Assembly: GCA_902564235.1 (NCBI GenBank)
Contig: CACFAG010000004.1
Coordinates: 16,565-80,564, forward strand
Reading direction: 5' to 3'
DNA: 64,000 nucleotides
Origin: an uncultured Prochlorococcus sp.
Lineage (GTDB): Bacteria > Cyanobacteriota > Cyanobacteriia > PCC-6307 > Cyanobiaceae
The notes under the pieces are model-generated. The model worked only from the letters and a program-made list of their open reading frames with translations, did not search any database and was not told where the DNA came from. This document shows, piece by piece, positions 60,902 through 64,000 of this stretch (the stretch's first letter is position 1; the number at the start of each line of letters is the position of its first letter). A program made the translations under genes and the position numbers.

Positions 60902-61174
60902 TTTAAATTCTCCGATTTTGTTTGGGATCAGTATGTTCTTTTTTTTTAGGAATTGTGTGTCTTTTTGGCCTGTCGTCAGGATCCTCTGACTACTAAAGAA
61001 TTCTCAAAATTGATATTTCTCTTCAAAACAGTTGGTATCAAAGCAATTAATTAATTTTCAGATCTTTTTGAAATGTAAATTAATTTTCTTTTTTTTTAAA
61101 TTTTATTACCTGAATTTGTTAACGACTCAACAAAAATATATTTTTTCTTCGGGATCAGTTAAATAAAAAAGAAT

Positions 61175-61528
61175 TCAGCTTTGTTCAACTAGAAGTACTA
61201 AATCATCTATCTCTAAATCCTCAATACTTTTACCTATTTTTTTGGAAAAAGCACTTAATTTTTTAGAAGTAGATTCTAACTGCTCATAAAAAAGATCACT
61301 AAATTTTTTATCATCAAATTTTTTGGATTGGTTATCACACCATTCTCTCAGGGGATTTTTATTTTGATATTCCAAACTATTATCTACATTGATAATTTTT
61401 AAAATTTGAAGGCAATGAGCAAGTATTCTTAAATGATGTTTCTGCATTATAGGTAGATCAAGTTTATCAATTTCTTGAATAGTTTCTATGTTTAATGGGT
61501 TAGACAATGGATCAAGATGATTAGACAT
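61175..61528 (-). CDS. conserved hypothetical divergent from sufB
   Basis: 117 aa helical; DLPIMQKHHLRILAHCLQILK. Confidence 0.65.
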   Translation of the reverse strand: MSNHLDPLSNPLNIETIQEIDKLDLPIMQKHHLRILAHCLQILKIINVDNSLEYQNKNPLREWCDNQSKKFDDKKFSDLFYEQLESTSKKLSAFSKKIGKSIEDLEIDDLVLLVEQS

Positions 61529-61622
61529 TAATTTTTAGTTTTAATAAAGGAAAAAAACTCAATATTGGGGGTATCTTTCGTTAAAGTATATAAAGCTAAT
61601 TGTAATAAGTTATTTTAATAAC

Positions 61623-63065
61623 ATGGTCAACGAAAATTTAGTTAAAGATGTAGTAAAAGAGCCTTACAAATATGGTTTCGTTACTGATATTGAAACTGAA
61701 AAAATTGAAAAGGGATTAAATGAAGATATCATAAAATTAATTTCACAGAAAAAAGAAGAGCCAAAATTTCTTCTCGATTTTAGATTAAAAGCCTTCAAAA
61801 AATGGCAAAAAATGAAAGAGCCTGATTGGGCAGCATTAGGATATAAAAAAATTGATTATCAAGATATAATTTATTACTCTGCTCCTAAGCAAAAAGAGAA
61901 AATTTCTAGCTTAGATGAAGTTGATCCCAAGCTTCTTGAAACTTTTGACAAATTAGGAATACCTCTTACGGAGCAAAAAAAACTCACAAATGTAGCAGTA
62001 GATGCTGTCTTTGATAGTGTTTCTATAGCCACAACTTTTAGAGAAGAACTTGCTGAACATGGAGTTATATTTTGCTCAATTAGTGAAGCAGTAAAAAATC
62101 ACGCGGATTTGATTGAAAAATATTTAGGTACAGTAGTTCCAGCTAGTGATAATTATTTTGCAGCACTAAATTCTGCAGTTTTTAGTGATGGTTCTTTTGT
62201 TTATATCCCAAAAGGTGTTGCCTGCCCTATGGATCTATCTTCCTACTTCAGAATTAATAGTGGAGATTCAGGACAATTCGAAAGAACATTAATCATTGCT
62301 GAAGAAAAAAGTTCTGTAAGTTATCTAGAAGGTTGTACAGCTCCAATGTTTGATACAAATACCCTACATGCAGCAGTTGTAGAGCTTATTGCATTAGACG
62401 ACGCCTCAATAAAATATTCAACAGTGCAAAATTGGTATGCTGGTGATGAAGAAGGTATTGGAGGAATTTTTAATTTTGTCACCAAGAGAGGAAAATGTTT
62501 AGGTAAGAGAAGTAAAATTAGTTGGTCTCAAGTTGAAACAGGGTCTGCAATTACATGGAAATATCCTAGCTGTCTTCTTTTAGGGGAAGAATCTATAGGA
62601 GAATTTTATTCAGTGGCTCTCACCAACAATCTTCAGCAAGCAGATACCGGCACAAAAATGATCCATATTGGTCCTAGGACCAAATCAACTATTGTTAGCA
62701 AAGGTATTAGTGCAGGTAACTCAAAAAATAGCTATAGAGGTCTTGTCAAAATGGGAACAAAAGCTACAGGATCAAGAAATTACAGTCAATGTGATTCAAT
62801 GTTAATAGGGGATCAAGCTTCTGCAAATACATTCCCTTACATCAAATCTCAACAACCCAATTCTGAAATTGAGCATGAAGCAAGCACATGTAGAATCTCA
62901 GAAGACCAACTTTTTTATCTCCAAAGCAGAGGTATAGAGTTTGAGGAGGCAGTATCTATGATGGTCAGCGGTTTTTGCAGAGATGTATTTAATCAATTAC
63001 CTATGGAATTTGCTGCTGAAGCAGATAAGTTACTAGCACTTAAACTAGAGGGATCAGTAGGTTAA
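61623..63065 (+). CDS. sufB: Fe-S cluster assembly protein SufB
   Basis: [61 protein letters not shown]. Confidence 0.97.
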   Translation: MVNENLVKDVVKEPYKYGFVTDIETEKIEKGLNEDIIKLISQKKEEPKFLLDFRLKAFKKWQKMKEPDWAALGYKKIDYQDIIYYSAPKQKEKISSLDEVDPKLLETFDKLGIPLTEQKKLTNVAVDAVFDSVSIATTFREELAEHGVIFCSISEAVKNHADLIEKYLGTVVPASDNYFAALNSAVFSDGSFVYIPKGVACPMDLSSYFRINSGDSGQFERTLIIAEEKSSVSYLEGCTAPMFDTNTLHAAVVELIALDDASIKYSTVQNWYAGDEEGIGGIFNFVTKRGKCLGKRSKISWSQVETGSAITWKYPSCLLLGEESIGEFYSVALTNNLQQADTGTKMIHIGPRTKSTIVSKGISAGNSKNSYRGLVKMGTKATGSRNYSQCDSMLIGDQASANTFPYIKSQQPNSEIEHEASTCRISEDQLFYLQSRGIEFEEAVSMMVSGFCRDVFNQLPMEFAAEADKLLALKLEGSVG

Positions 63066-63086
63066 TCAATCAATTTCTAAACTGAA

Positions 63087-63872
63087 ATGCAAAGTAAAAT
63101 GAAAGAACCAGATCCAATTTTAGAAGTTGAAAATCTCTCTGCATCCACTGATAATCTTCCAATTTTAAAAGGGGTTTCACTTACTGTCTATCCTGGAGAA
63201 ATTCATGCCATTATGGGAAGAAATGGATGTGGAAAAAGTACTCTTTCGAAAATCATTGCAGGACATCCCTCCTATAATATTACAAATGGCGACATAAAAT
63301 TTTTAGGTGAAAACATCAACTCTCTAGAACCTGAAGAGAGATCTCAATCAGGAATTTTTCTTGGTTTTCAATATCCAATTGAGATTCCAGGTGTAAGTAA
63401 TCTTGAGTTTCTTAGAGTTTCAACTAATGCTAGAAGGAAATTCCTCAACAAAGAAGAATTGGATACATTTGATTTTGAAGAATTAGTTAAAGAAAAGTTA
63501 GAAATTGTGAAAATGGATCAGGCATTCCTATCAAGGAGTGTGAATCAAGGCTTTTCCGGAGGCGAAAAAAAAAGAAATGAGATTCTGCAAATGGCTTTAC
63601 TTGAGCCCAAGATAGCAATATTAGATGAGACTGATTCTGGTCTTGATATCGATGCTCTAAGAATAGTGTCATCAGGAATTAAAAAAATTTCTAATGCACA
63701 AACTGGAATTATACTTATTACCCACTATCAAAGATTATTAGATGAAATTAAACCAAATTATGTCCATGTTATGTCAGACGGACAAATCATAAAAACTGGT
63801 GAGAGTGATCTTGCTCTAGAGCTTGAGGAAAAAGGGTATGAATGGACTGATAACTTTATAAAAGAGATCTAA
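63087..63872 (+). CDS. sufC: Fe-S cluster assembly ATPase SufC (start may be 63099)
   Basis: [72 protein letters not shown]. Confidence 0.97.
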   Translation: MQSKMKEPDPILEVENLSASTDNLPILKGVSLTVYPGEIHAIMGRNGCGKSTLSKIIAGHPSYNITNGDIKFLGENINSLEPEERSQSGIFLGFQYPIEIPGVSNLEFLRVSTNARRKFLNKEELDTFDFEELVKEKLEIVKMDQAFLSRSVNQGFSGGEKKRNEILQMALLEPKIAILDETDSGLDIDALRIVSSGIKKISNAQTGIILITHYQRLLDEIKPNYVHVMSDGQIIKTGESDLALELEEKGYEWTDNFIKEI

Positions 63873-63876
63873 ACAA

Positions 63877-64000
63877 ATGGAAATTATTGAAAAAATAAAA
63901 ACTAATAAATCGGATGATAACCTAACAGAAATACAAAAAATCTGTCTTCATAAATTACAATCAAGTCCTCTCCCTAATCTTAAAAGTGAACTATGGAGAC
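63877..64000 (+). CDS. sufD: Fe-S cluster assembly protein SufD, N-terminal part (truncated by window end)
   Basis: MEIIEKIKTNKSDDNLTEIQKICLHKLQSSPLPNLKSELWR; position after sufBC. Confidence 0.85.
   Translation, partial: MEIIEKIKTNKSDDNLTEIQKICLHKLQSSPLPNLKSELWR

Overview
AT-rich window with dense, short-spaced genes, read as core genome of a high-light Prochlorococcus-type picocyanobacterium (inferred from gene content: pds/crtB, zds, rpaA, rpaB, ycf3, ycf34, ndhO, Hli, divided suf operon). About 80 protein genes and one tRNA (Asn, GUU) are supportable. No rRNA, CRISPR array, transposase or integrase was seen. Most of the window is ordinary housekeeping and photosynthesis sequence. The main atypical segment is about 16.4-17.9 kb, beside tRNA-Asn. 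A degenerate copy of the tRNA 3' end lies about 1.1 kb away in direct orientation, bracketing one secreted FG-GAP-like hypothetical gene, which looks like the scar of a tRNA-targeted integration. Other observations: a 17-18 bp palindrome upstream of a ribbon-helix-helix protein; an 11-residue-repeat amphipathic extension on PlsX; a tandem two-domain PTPS next to a RibD-C reductase; divergent genes whose start codons are 1 nt apart; several small ORFs missing from the supplied track (PetL-like, Hli, twin-CX3C, small membrane proteins); and a possible orphan Nif11-like protein. All functional names come from reading motifs by eye; no database search was run.
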